A DNA stretch of 24,989 nucleotides from Entamoeba histolytica HM-1:IMSS (GCF_000208925.1 NW_001915043.1:8575-33563), one strand, 5' to 3'. Positions 1 to 8,569 are shown, counted from the first letter of the stretch. Numbers and translations are program-made. Notes: a model not told the origin generated them from the sequence alone.

Positions 1-605
1 AATATCTTCAGATATTCAGCATCAGTTGTAAATTGGAAAATCACTGACCTAGATAAAATTGATTTGGAGATAAGAAAATATTTAAGAAAGGCAAAATATA
101 ATGATTCAACTCCAAAGATCGGCTATATGTCCTTCTAGAAGAAATGAATGACTAATAAACATCATTGACGAATATGTTAATGAAATAGTAAGAATAGTGA
201 TGTACTACTGTACCAGAGAAAGTGAAATTTGAAATAACATATTAGATAGGTAGTACAGTAAGAATGGAATATGGAATAGAATTAAAACCACCAATTCATA
301 AAATAAATGAAACAAAAATAGAAGAAATAATAAATGAAAGTATTGAAAAGAAAAAAGAAAAAGAAGTAGTAATAGAAATAAAAAATTAATGACAAATACA
401 TCAAAAAATGGAAGTGTCATCAAATAAGTGACATTTTAGAAGATGGTTTGAGTCAAAATGAGTAGATAAAACTACTACAGTGAAAGCATGGAAGTCAATC
501 AATATTAAGAAAAATACATTTTTCTAATTACCTAAAATGCAAGATGGAGCAATATTTTGTGGGTATAGAAAATCAAAAATAATGAAAAATGAAAGATTGA
601 AATAC

Positions 606-659
606 TGCACACTATGTAAAGACAAGATAACAACAATAAAACACATTCTAATATCTTGT
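606..659 (+). other. CCHC zinc-finger motif of the LINE endonuclease
   Basis: The translation has Cys-X2-Cys-X8-His-X4-Cys, with the first Cys codon at 606 and the last at 657. In R2-like and EhLINE proteins such a finger sits between the RT and the nuclease core. Here it lies in the same frame as the nuclease motif about 190 bases downstream, separated from it by stop codons. Confidence 0.8.
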
Positions 660-848
660 ATTTATCATAAAAAATCACAAATGGAAAAATATGACAATAT
701 AGGTATTATCATATTGATTAATAAGAAAATACACAGGAAATAATCAATATAAAAACCACCATATGAAACAATGTTACAATATAAAGACATCACTATGATA
801 TTGAACAAACAAATAATGCATAAAAGTGATGGACAATACCACAAAATA

Positions 849-899
849 CCAGACATATATGTATTAGATAAAAAGAATAAAACTAGTCTAATATTTGAT
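849..899 (+). other. PD-X14-D restriction-like endonuclease motif of the LINE remnant
   Basis: Codons 849-854 encode Pro-Asp and the codon at 897 encodes Asp, exactly 14 residues later. This fits the PDX12-14D active-site signature described for R2-type and EhLINE endonucleases. The motif is intact although the surrounding ORF is broken by stops at 741 and 963. Confidence 0.8.
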
Positions 900-1212
900 A
901 TGACTATTGTTGCTGATCACAATATTAATGGAGAATATTTGAAGAAAAGAAATATGTACAATTAATTAAAGAATAGGCTAATGAAAATAGAAATTAAAAG
1001 ATGTCAGAATAAATCCAGTAGTAATCTCAATAAATGGATTAATAAATAAAGAAAGCATTAGATTAATTAAAGAAATAAAAATTGAAATTGACATCGAGAA
1101 AGAAGTAAAAAACCTTGTCATAAAACACATGAATGATGTCATTGAACATTGCTTTAATAATAATCAAATATACTCCGTAGAGCTGCTAGAAGAAGAAGAC
1201 GAAGGGATGTGA

Positions 1213-1431
1213 TTAGTCTCCCCTGAGCCAGGAAGAATAGAAGCTATTTCTTTTAATACTTAATTAATTGCTTTTTATTTTATGACTTATATTTGTTAAA
1301 TAATACTTAACTTCTTATTTTAAAATAATTACTTTTTACTTTATTAATTTGATAAAGCTATTTTGAATAAACCATAATAAAAATGAATTGAAAAATATAA
1401 CCAAAATTAATAACAACAGGTCAGACGTTAA
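1213..1431. other. Non-coding junction: LINE 3' flank and RPS26 3' flank
   Basis: The first 40 bases (CTCCCCTGAGCCAGG and surroundings) are richer in GC than the rest and probably still belong to the LINE tail. The remainder is AT-rich and holds TAATT-like words close after the RPS26 stop, read on the minus strand, which fit Entamoeba 3' end signals. No ORF of substance is present. Confidence 0.5.
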
Positions 1432-1866
1432 TTATTGTAAGTATTTGAATGGTCTTTCCTTTTGGGCAGCAACTTTTGGTGCAGTAACAACATCAGCTGG
1501 AATTTCAACTTTAACAGCTTCAGTAGATGGTTTAACGGCTTGTTGTTTATTAGTTTTCTTAACGACTCTCTTTGGTGGAAGTCTATTTCTTCTATCAGTT
1601 CTAGATCTGACTCTAACAACTCTTCCGTGAATACCACATGAAACGCAATATTCTAATTTCATATAAGTTTTTGGTAACTTGTATTTAGTAAGAGCAGAAT
1701 TATCAGAAATATCACGGACGGCAGCAGCTTCAACGATATTTTTAATTTGATATCTTTTGATAGCTTTATCTTTTGGTACACATCTTCCGCAATGACTACA
1801 TCTAACATTTTGAGTGTGTCCTCTTCCCTTCTTAGATCTTCCGTTGTTTCTTCTCTTAGAAGTCAT
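1432..1866 (-). CDS. RPS26: 40S ribosomal protein S26 (eS26)
   Basis: This is a structural protein of the small ribosomal subunit, near the mRNA exit site. The 144-residue protein starts [16 protein letters not shown] and contains [20 protein letters not shown] and YCVSC, all hallmarks of eS26. Zinc-ligand candidates are Cys23, Cys26, Cys74 and Cys77 in two CXXC pairs. Residues 1-100 align along the whole family. The last roughly 30 residues are a Lys/Ala/Val-rich tail, so the protein is longer than the human one (115 aa). It is intronless here. It is divergent from PRMT5, with 183 bp between the two start codons. A TATA-like GGGTTTAAA lies 29-37 bp upstream. Identification is certain. Confidence 0.97.
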
Positions 1867-1894
1867 GCCTGTACGAATATTAGATGATTTTTTT

Positions 1895-1903
1895 TTTAAA
1901 CCC
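1895..1903 (-). promoter_or_regulatory. TATA-like element of RPS26
   Basis: On the minus strand this reads GGGTTTAAA, close to the Entamoeba TATA consensus GTATTTAAAG. It lies about 30 bp before the RPS26 start. An AAAAATCAT word near the Inr consensus AAAAATTCA follows it. The assignment rests on similarity and position only. Confidence 0.4.
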
Positions 1904-1907
1904 TTGA

Positions 1908-1946
1908 TATAATTTCTTTTAGTTTAATTATAATTTCTTTTAGTTT
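1908..1946. repeat. Two direct copies of an 18-bp word in the RPS26/PRMT5 divergent promoter
   Basis: TATAATTTCTTTTAGTTT occurs at 1908-1925 and again, identically, at 1929-1946, a period of 21 bp. The copies lie in the 183-bp region between two divergently transcribed genes, so they could act on either. Slippage is the plainest origin; a paired binding site is the alternative. Confidence 0.75.
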
Positions 1947-2049
1947 TAGTTAAATATTTAATACTTTTAGTTTATTTTATTTATTTTAAAACTATTGTTT
2001 TTATTCATTTGTTTTAGTTCTTTATTATTCAAAGAAGAATTTTTATTTG

Positions 2050-3810
2050 ATGACCGAACGAAATAAACTTTCGATTGGAGTTGATTTGTCTTCTCAAGAT
2101 TTTGATCTTGTAGATGTCTCAAAAAAAAGTGATAAGATTCTTCAATCTTTTTCATTTATTTCTGTTCCTTTATCATATGAATTTGATGTGAATGATCAAG
2201 AAGAACAATTTCAACCAACATTTTCTGATAGTTATTTAGATAGTTCTGTTGTTTCTACAAGGTGGTTTGGTAAATTATCATTATTTGATTGTTCACGTTC
2301 ATTAGAATATTTATATGAAGAATTACAATGGGTAAATCATATTAGGTTGCCATGTATTATTATTCCTGAAGATGAGTCTTATTCAATAGAATATATAAAA
2401 TGTATTAATACTATTTGTTCAATTACACAAAGTATTGTTTGGATATCATTATTATTAGATGAAAATACATGGAAACGATGGAATACACTTAGAAAAACAC
2501 TAGGATATAATTTAAATATTCGACCACTTCTTATTCTTCAAAATAAAGAAATAGAATATAATTTATTAAGTATATGGAGAGCAGAAAATGTAAGTGGAGT
2601 GGTAATAAATAAATCATTAATAAATGAATATGGAAAAATACCAAGAAGTTTAGAAATATTTATTCAAAGTTTAATGGATTTTGATATTGCTATTATTTTA
2701 AAAGGATATTGTTGTCATGTAAAAGAAATGCAAAGAGATGTAAAATACTTTGAATGGTTAAAAGAGTCAAGAATGAAAATTTCTCGATATGAAGAAACAA
2801 CAATACCATATAGAGATCAAATAGAAATTCCAATTCAACCATTATCAGAAAATTTAGAGTCAATAGTTTATGAGTCTTTTGAAAAAGAACCATTTAAATA
2901 TGAAAAATATAGAGAAGCAATTATTATGGCAATTCAAGATAAATCAGATGTTTTTAGTAAATCAACACCATTAAATCCGTTTAAAATTGTAATTGCAGGA
3001 GCAGGAAGAGGACCATTAATTGCAATAACACTTGAAATATGTAAAAATTTTAGAATTGAACATAAAACAATAATTTATGCCATTGAAAAGAATCCAAATG
3101 CAATTGCAACATTAAAATTTAGAAAGAATAAAGAATATTGGAATAATGTTAAAATTATTTTTGATGATATGAGAAATGTTCATATGGAAAAACAAATTGA
3201 TATTGTTATAAGTGAATTATTAGGTAGTTTTGGTGATAATGAATTATCTCCTGAATGTCTTGATTGTTTACTTCCTCAAGTATTAAAAGATGATGGAATA
3301 TCTATTCCTTATAGATATACTAATTATATTCAACCAATATCTTCTGCATTATTATTTACTAAAATGATTGTTGAACAACATTCATTTGAATTACCTTGTG
3401 TTTGTAATCATTATCATTATCAACCTTTATCCTCTCCTCAACAATGTTTTAGATTTGAACATCCAACATCTCAAATAAATCATTCTCGTTATATAACATT
3501 ATCTTTTCCAATGAATTATGATGCTGTTATTCATGGGTTTTCAGGTACTTTTAATGTAGATCTTTATAAAACAGTTAAATTAAGTATTGTTCCAAATGAA
3601 CATTCACCTGAAATGTATTCATGGTTTCCTTTATTCTTTCCTTTAATTTCTCCTATTGAAGTAAAAAGAGGAGATATTTTAGAACTAAAATTATGGAGAT
3701 GTGAAACTAAATTTAGTGTATGGTATGAGTGGTTAGTTACATCACCTGTTCTTTCTCGTCTTCATAATGCAGGTGGTAAATATTCAATGAGTCTTCAACG
3801 TTCTCATTAA
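2050..3810 (+). CDS. PRMT5: Protein arginine methyltransferase 5 (type II, symmetric dimethylation)
   Basis: The enzyme transfers methyl groups from SAM to make symmetric dimethylarginine on histones, Sm-type proteins and other targets. The start is the ATG at 2050, giving 586 aa; the in-frame codon before it is TTG. The N-terminal half (about 1-260) corresponds to the PRMT5 TIM-barrel region. The Rossmann fold carries motif I AGAGRGP (316-322) and the post-I motif AIEKNPNA. The double-E loop SELLGSFGDNELSPECLD begins at 388 with catalytic Glu389 and Glu398. Phe277 in YESFEKEP matches the Phe that favours symmetric dimethylation in the family (human Phe327). The C-terminal beta-barrel includes HSPEMYSWFP and the conserved VWYEWLVTSPV. 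Length is close to the human 637 aa. I see no gene for the WD-repeat partner nearby. Confidence 0.97.
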   Translation: MTERNKLSIGVDLSSQDFDLVDVSKKSDKILQSFSFISVPLSYEFDVNDQEEQFQPTFSDSYLDSSVVSTRWFGKLSLFDCSRSLEYLYEELQWVNHIRLPCIIIPEDESYSIEYIKCINTICSITQSIVWISLLLDENTWKRWNTLRKTLGYNLNIRPLLILQNKEIEYNLLSIWRAENVSGVVINKSLINEYGKIPRSLEIFIQSLMDFDIAIILKGYCCHVKEMQRDVKYFEWLKESRMKISRYEETTIPYRDQIEIPIQPLSENLESIVYESFEKEPFKYEKYREAIIMAIQDKSDVFSKSTPLNPFKIVIAGAGRGPLIAITLEICKNFRIEHKTIIYAIEKNPNAIATLKFRKNKEYWNNVKIIFDDMRNVHMEKQIDIVISELLGSFGDNELSPECLDCLLPQVLKDDGISIPYRYTNYIQPISSALLFTKMIVEQHSFELPCVCNHYHYQPLSSPQQCFRFEHPTSQINHSRYITLSFPMNYDAVIHGFSGTFNVDLYKTVKLSIVPNEHSPEMYSWFPLFFPLISPIEVKRGDILELKLWRCETKFSVWYEWLVTSPVLSRLHNAGGKYSMSLQRSH

Positions 3811-3890
3811 TTCAATATTTTTTACATTTTATTTATGTTATATATATCAAAATAATAAGAAATACAGAATTATTAAGTTGAAATACAAAA

Positions 3891-3941
3891 ACGTCAATCT
3901 AAAAAAGAACTAAAATTAAAAAAAAAACAGTTCTGACGTCA
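3891..3941. promoter_or_regulatory. Split inverted repeat overlapping a CRE-type palindrome TGACGTCA
   Basis: ACGTC (3891) and AGAACT (3906-3911) pair with AGTTCT (3929-3934) and GACGT (3935-3939), giving an interrupted hairpin around an A-rich loop. The right arm overlaps TGACGTCA at 3934-3941, a perfect bZIP/CRE-type site. It lies about 130 bp before the actobindin start. Function is inferred only. Confidence 0.4.
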
Positions 3942-4026
3942 CATCTCATAAAAGAGTTTAGAGGCGATTAAAATGGATAATGAAATAGTTTGGTAGTGAA
4001 AAAGAGGATTAGAAGCTTCTTTTCAT

Positions 4027-4035
4027 TATTTAAAG
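4027..4035 (+). promoter_or_regulatory. TATA-like element of the actobindin-like gene
   Basis: TATTTAAAG matches nine of ten positions of the Entamoeba TATA consensus GTATTTAAAG. It lies 37 bp before the ATG at 4072, which fits the usual spacing with a very short 5' UTR. Confidence 0.6.
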
Positions 4036-4071
4036 AAAGAATCAAAACTAAAAAATATCAAAGTAAAACAA

Positions 4072-4332
4072 ATGGACGCTAAAGCTCTTGCAGGTATTGC
4101 TGACGCAAAACTTAAACATACTGAAACAGTTGATAAGAGTGCACCAGTTATTGAAAATGTTGAAATTAAGAAAGGTGATAGAAATGAACTTCTTAGTGGA
4201 ATTAAAGAAGGAAAAGAATTAAAGAAAGCTGAAACTAATGATAGATCAGCTCCAGTTATTCCAGCTGATGCTAAAGTTCAAGAAAACAATAGAGGTGCAC
4301 TTCTTGCTGATATTCAAGCAAAAGCCAAATAA
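4072..4332 (+). CDS. Actobindin-like WH2/beta-thymosin-repeat actin-binding protein
   Basis: This is a small (86 aa) cytosolic protein predicted to bind G-actin and slow nucleation of filaments. The sequence is built from repeats: a short helix, then an LKKTET-type linker, then DKSAPVI. Copy one is about residues 5-27 (KLKHTETVDKSAPVI). Copy two is about 37-63 (LLSGIKEGKELKKAET and DRSAPVI). A third, partial copy (NRGALLADIQAK) ends the protein. Length, order and the phrases LKHTETVDKSAP and VIENV closely follow Acanthamoeba actobindin (88 aa, two repeats), as I recall that protein. The start has a good TATA-like element 37 bp upstream. It is convergent with the USP gene. A general beta-thymosin protein is the only real alternative. 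Confidence 0.9.
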   Translation: MDAKALAGIADAKLKHTETVDKSAPVIENVEIKKGDRNELLSGIKEGKELKKAETNDRSAPVIPADAKVQENNRGALLADIQAKAK

Positions 4333-4390
4333 ATGGTTTTAAATCAATTCAATCGTTTTCTTCAAGTTAAAAGAAACTTTCATTTTTCTA

Positions 4391-4420
4391 TTTTATAATT
4401 TTTAATTAAAAATTATAAAA
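4391..4420. repeat. Perfect 30-bp palindrome between two convergent genes
   Basis: Each half is TTTTATAATTTTTAA and its reverse complement, with no spacer. The palindrome sits 58 bp after the actobindin stop and 102 bp after the USP stop (reading from the minus strand). Both RNAs would carry the same A/U-only hairpin in their 3' regions, so a shared 3' end or stop signal is possible. Confidence 0.8.
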
Positions 4421-4521
4421 GAAAATTAAAATTATTTTTTATTCTTTCATTTTATTTTATTCTTTCATTTTTTATTGTTTTTTTTTATAACATTAAATTA
4501 ATTAAGACAAATTCATTTATT

Positions 4522-7500
4522 TTAATGTTTTGCACATTCATCATAAACATCAGAATATCCAAGTTCATACATTTTTAATTTAGAATCTTCAAAAGTATCT
4601 AATGAACTATCTAATGAATGAGCATATTTTCTAATAGTAGTTTTAAATAAATCATAACTTCCATACATTTTATCTAAACATTCTGTTATTAATGGATTTT
4701 TAATAGAAAGAATTAATTGAATAACATTCATTCCATGTCTAGTAGGTTCAATTAAAGTTAATAATCCATAACAATAAGCTTCTGGTAAAGGTTTATTAAT
4801 TGAAGACCTATTAAATTCAGAATAAATTGAAAGTAAAGAAAAGATAGCTTTTTTATCATTAGAAGTTAAAATCATTTTAAAAAGGTCTAAATACATTTCT
4901 TCTTCATCACAAGCAAAACATTTTTTGATAATAAAAACGAGTTTTAAAAACATTCCATTATATAATTCTTTAATAATTTTTGAACCACCATCAGTAGTTA
5001 AAACCCATCTCATAATTTGATTATCTTTGTCAATGTCTTGAATAGTTGGATGAGAAATACTTACTAAATGATAAAATAATTTTTCTAAACCTTCTTCAAT
5101 TGTTGAACGTGACATTAAATTAAGTAATGATAATGATTTAGTTGCATAAATAATAATAATTCTTCTAAATGAATTAATTTCAACATCATCTCCTTCACAA
5201 AAAACATTTAAATAAGTAATAAATTCTTTTAAATGAATTGAAGGAGAAGGATAAAACATTGAATAAAAAGAAGATACATAATGAACTATAACATCAATAA
5301 ATCTAAAATCAATATGTTTAACAGATTTATGATAATTTAAAAACATTTGAAGAACAGTTTTTCTAACAATATCAGATTCTGAAGTTAATAATTTAATCAT
5401 TTTAGTAACAATTTGATAATTAGTAATATCAAACATATAATTTTTAAGATAATGTAATATTCTAATATCTTGTAACTTTAAATTACTTTGTAATGAAAAT
5501 GAAAAGAATTTATCTACCATTACATTTGGAAGAGGAATATCAAATGGATGAGTTTCTTCAACAAAATGAAAGATTTGATTAATATTTTTATTAAGTTTTG
5601 ATTGTTTTTGATAAATAAGAATATAAGCGGTACTAATATATTCATTTTTATCTTTTTTACCAAAACATTTTTGTTGAATATTAAAATTATACCATGAAAT
5701 TTTTTCTACTTTATCATCATTAAAATAAATCCAATCAATATTATTTTCTGGATTTAATATATAACTAATATAATGTCCTATATTTACAGTTCCAAAATGA
5801 ACTATAATTCCTTTTAATATATAATTTTCTTTTTCACCATTATTTAATGGTAATTTAATTGAATATCCAAAACTTATTTCATCATTATTTTTCCATTGTG
5901 TTTTATTACTATTATATAATGATCTTTGAAATTGAATTTGAAGATAATCTGGATATTCTTCAATTGTTTGTAATTCATCATTTCTTTCAATAATATATTC
6001 TTCAATTGATTTTACACCAAAAGGAATAATTAAAAATAAATGTTTATCTTCTTGAATACCTTCTGATGTTTTGTTTTTAGTTTGAAATATAAAATGTTTT
6101 TCTAATTGTTTAAATTCTTCTTCAGGTAATTCTTTTTCTAAAACATCCCATAATAACATCATAAATTCACTTACATCATTAAATTCATTTAATTCCATTT
6201 TGGTATATTTTTGTAATTCTAATAGAAGGTTTTCTATTTTAAATTCTTCTCCATTCTTTGTAAAATATTTTAATGCTGAAATTAATAATAAAATTACCCT
6301 ACTTTTACATGAAGTTTGTCTTAATATTGTTTGAAATTCTTCAATAGATAATAATTGTACTAAAACACTTGTCATATAACATAATTTGGATGGATTATAA
6401 AACCCTGAAAAATCAAATTCATTTATTCCTTCATATGAAATTGTATTATTAATTTTCACTATTTCATTTATATTATGAATTGTTTTTAATGATGTTAATA
6501 ATATCCATCTTCTTCTTGTTGAAATTGTTTGATTAATATATTCAATAACTTCATTTGGATTAGGAGAATAATATTGAATAATTGAATAATAATAATCTAA
6601 TTCATTAAATTGTTTTAATTCTTTTTGTCTTTGTGTGTTATCTTTAAATAAATTAAAAACATTTTTACATTGTTCAATAATATATGGTGTTGGATTTTGA
6701 TTAAGAAGCATAGATACTAAAACAATATCTTTCATTTTTATTACTTCATTTATAAATTCATGATTATCTTTATATAATTTAACTGCATTAAAACAAAATG
6801 AATGTTTTTCATTTCCTTGTAATTTATTAACAATTTTATTAACCCATTTCCATAATTCATTTGGAATAATATAATGTAATTCTGGTGTAATAAATAATTG
6901 TTGAATAAATTTCATTCCATTTTCATTAATAATTTCTTCACATTTTGTTTCAATAATAGTTTTACAAATATCATTTGATAATAATGTAAGTAATTTACAA
7001 TATACTTCTAATGTATCTTTATTATTAATATCATTAATATCAAATAAAAGAAGTTCTTCATGTAATAATTCAATATCATTTTGTTGTTTATAATAATTAT
7101 AATATTTATATGGAATATAATTTGGTTCAAATTTTTGTTTTATAAAAGGAAGAACTTCTAATATTTGTAATTTACCATTAATATTTCCATTAATTAATTG
7201 TGTTACATCATTTTCTATTTTAGTTATATCAATAAATTTTATTGTGTTTGTTATTGTAGTTTCATATTCTACATTTTCATCTATCATTATTTCATCTCCT
7301 TCTTTTAATCCAACATCTTCTAATGCTGTATTTTTTGGTATAACATCTCCAAATGCAACTACAACTCCATTTTTATTTAATTGTTTTATTAATTCTTCTG
7401 CAGTTTGACGACAATAAACAATAATAAAATTATTATTATATTTTAATTGCATTCTTCTTGGATTTAATTGTTGATTAAAAGGAATTAATCTTTCTAATAT

Positions 7501-8418
7501 AAAACGAATACTTTCAACTAAATCAATTTGATAATTTAATTTTTTTGATAATACTTCAAAACAACATTGAATAATTTCATTTAAAGGAGTTTTTTCTTCA
7601 AGAACGATATGAATAATATATTTTCTTAAGTCATGAAGATGATTATATCTTGATAATTCTAATGCAATTTTTATTTTTTCTATATCTTTCATTTTTGGAT
7701 TATTTGCTTGTAAAACAGAAATAATAATATCTTGAACACGTTCACATACTGGTGGCATATTATTTAATATTGATCTTCTTAATGTATTTAGAACATTATC
7801 ATCTAAACATTCTGCAAATAAATTATCTGCTGCTGTTTCTGCAACAAAATCATTTCCAATATTCATTAAATCAACAAAATAATTAATATTATTTTGATCT
7901 TTTCTTAATATTGAACATCCAATTTGAATTATTAATTTATTATTACTTTGTATAATACAATTTTTTATACAATTCTTTTCTTCTTCATTAAGACTTTCAA
8001 ATTCCCATTTTGATAATAATTTTAATAATTGAATTATTTTATTTTCATTTCCTTTTTCTTTTATAATATCATTACATATTTCTTTAATACTTTCTTCTGT
8101 TAAAGTAATATTAAATTGATCATATAATTCATAGTTTATTTCAATTTCTTTAATTATATTTTTTATTATATACTTTTGTATTTTTGGTATTTTTATTAGT
8201 TCTTCATATATTTCTTTATTTCCTTCATTTATTGTATTTCTTTCTATTATGTTTTCTATTTCCTCTAATTCTTCTTGTTTAATTTCTTTTTCTTTTATTT
8301 CTCTTTTTATTTCTTTACTTTCTTCTCTATTCCTTTTTTTAATACTTTCTTCAATTCTTTCAACAATGTTTTTATTATCTTTTTCTTTACTTTCTTCTTT
8401 GAAATTACTTTTGTCCAT
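4522..8418 (-). CDS. Large ubiquitin-specific protease (USP9X/USP24/USP34-like)
   Basis: Predicted cysteine deubiquitinase, 1298 aa, of peptidase family C19. The Cys box is GFYNPSKLCYMTSVLVQLL with nucleophile Cys680. The QQD-like box is NDVSEFM around Asp748. The His box GHYISYI has His882, and the third triad residue is Asn900 in WIYFND. A ubiquitin-like region (about 323-390, ending GLKEGDEIMIDENVEYE) precedes the protease, as in USP9X and USP24. The N terminus (1-75) is a Glu/Lys-rich charged segment; the rest of both flanks reads as long helical repeats. The spacing of about 200 residues between Cys and His is short, and I find no CXXC zinc-ribbon pairs between them. The Cys box lacks the usual GNTC, having PSKLC instead. 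It is convergent with actobindin and lies downstream of the Yak1-like gene on the same strand. Confidence 0.88.
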   Translation of the reverse strand: MDKSNFKEESKEKDNKNIVERIEESIKKRNREESKEIKREIKEKEIKQEELEEIENIIERNTINEGNKEIYEELIKIPKIQKYIIKNIIKEIEINYELYDQFNITLTEESIKEICNDIIKEKGNENKIIQLLKLLSKWEFESLNEEEKNCIKNCIIQSNNKLIIQIGCSILRKDQNNINYFVDLMNIGNDFVAETAADNLFAECLDDNVLNTLRRSILNNMPPVCERVQDIIISVLQANNPKMKDIEKIKIALELSRYNHLHDLRKYIIHIVLEEKTPLNEIIQCCFEVLSKKLNYQIDLVESIRFILERLIPFNQQLNPRRMQLKYNNNFIIVYCRQTAEELIKQLNKNGVVVAFGDVIPKNTALEDVGLKEGDEIMIDENVEYETTITNTIKFIDITKIENDVTQLINGNINGKLQILEVLPFIKQKFEPNYIPYKYYNYYKQQNDIELLHEELLLFDINDINNKDTLEVYCKLLTLLSNDICKTIIETKCEEIINENGMKFIQQLFITPELHYIIPNELWKWVNKIVNKLQGNEKHSFCFNAVKLYKDNHEFINEVIKMKDIVLVSMLLNQNPTPYIIEQCKNVFNLFKDNTQRQKELKQFNELDYYYSIIQYYSPNPNEVIEYINQTISTRRRWILLTSLKTIHNINEIVKINNTISYEGINEFDFSGFYNPSKLCYMTSVLVQLLSIEEFQTILRQTSCKSRVILLLISALKYFTKNGEEFKIENLLLELQKYTKMELNEFNDVSEFMMLLWDVLEKELPEEEFKQLEKHFIFQTKNKTSEGIQEDKHLFLIIPFGVKSIEEYIIERNDELQTIEEYPDYLQIQFQRSLYNSNKTQWKNNDEISFGYSIKLPLNNGEKENYILKGIIVHFGTVNIGHYISYILNPENNIDWIYFNDDKVEKISWYNFNIQQKCFGKKDKNEYISTAYILIYQKQSKLNKNINQIFHFVEETHPFDIPLPNVMVDKFFSFSLQSNLKLQDIRILHYLKNYMFDITNYQIVTKMIKLLTSESDIVRKTVLQMFLNYHKSVKHIDFRFIDVIVHYVSSFYSMFYPSPSIHLKEFITYLNVFCEGDDVEINSFRRIIIIYATKSLSLLNLMSRSTIEEGLEKLFYHLVSISHPTIQDIDKDNQIMRWVLTTDGGSKIIKELYNGMFLKLVFIIKKCFACDEEEMYLDLFKMILTSNDKKAIFSLLSIYSEFNRSSINKPLPEAYCYGLLTLIEPTRHGMNVIQLILSIKNPLITECLDKMYGSYDLFKTTIRKYAHSLDSSLDTFEDSKLKMYELGYSDVYDECAKH

Positions 8419-8445
8419 TTATTCTTTTGATTTTTTAGTTATTGT

Positions 8446-8453
8446 AATGAACT
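8446..8453 (+). promoter_or_regulatory. GAAC-element word upstream of the USP gene, inverted
   Basis: AATGAACT, the published Entamoeba GAAC core-promoter word, lies 28-35 bp before the USP start but on the strand opposite to the gene. The orientation makes this doubtful; the word also occurs by chance inside coding DNA here. Confidence 0.25.
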
Positions 8454-8569
8454 AAATATTATTTTTTCCTTTTTTTTTTTGTAGTATCTATTAAATTTGT
8501 TATATATATTTCTTTTGTTTTTTTCTTTAAAAACAAAAAATAAATAATTTGTTATTAAAAAACATGTTT

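Larger units (their letters stand above)
1..1212 (+). pseudogene. Degenerate non-LTR retrotransposon (EhLINE/R2-like), 3' part of the RT-endonuclease ORF
   Basis: This is a decayed copy of the C-terminal half of a LINE polyprotein with a restriction-like endonuclease; it is truncated by the window edge. Reading frame 1 from base 1 gives an RT-thumb-like stretch (VVNWKITDLDKIDLEIRKYL) ending in a stop at 136-138. A second frame then gives LINIIDEYVNEIV. From about 375 to 1003 one frame runs through several stops. It contains a CX2CX8HX4C finger (606-659; CTLC...H...C) and a PD-X14-D motif (849-899; PDIYV...FD), followed by K..Y residues. After a frameshift near 1004 the text continues as INPVVISINGLI and ends in a TGA at 1210-1212. 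The finger followed by PD-X12-14-D is the known signature of R2-type and EhLINE endonucleases. Several stops and at least two frameshifts show it is dead. I cannot say which EhLINE subfamily it comes from. Confidence 0.85.
3811..4071. other. Intergenic region: PRMT5 3' flank and actobindin promoter
   Basis: These 261 bases are non-coding. They include a hairpin-capable inverted repeat (3891-3939), a perfect TGACGTCA octamer (3934-3941) and a TATA-like element (4027-4035). The first 60 bases are very AT-rich and would carry the PRMT5 polyadenylation signals. Confidence 0.6.

Noticed and set aside
205..423. 72-aa Leu/Phe-rich ORF on the minus strand
   Set aside because: It is the complement of the A-rich LINE remnant and has only low-complexity hydrophobic text.
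1..1300. EhSINE copy
   Set aside because: The segment encodes RT and endonuclease remnants, so it is a LINE; no SINE-type internal repeats were seen.
1388..1637. Two ORFs overlapping RPS26 (80 aa plus strand, 69 aa minus strand)
   Set aside because: They are frame shadows of the RPS26 coding sequence, which is certain.
4601..4608. AATGAACT inside the USP coding region
   Set aside because: It lies in coding sequence far from a start, and shows that the word also arises by chance.
8249..8455. 68-aa plus-strand Ser/Leu-rich ORF at the USP start
   Set aside because: It is the antisense of the Glu/Lys-rich N terminus of the USP gene.
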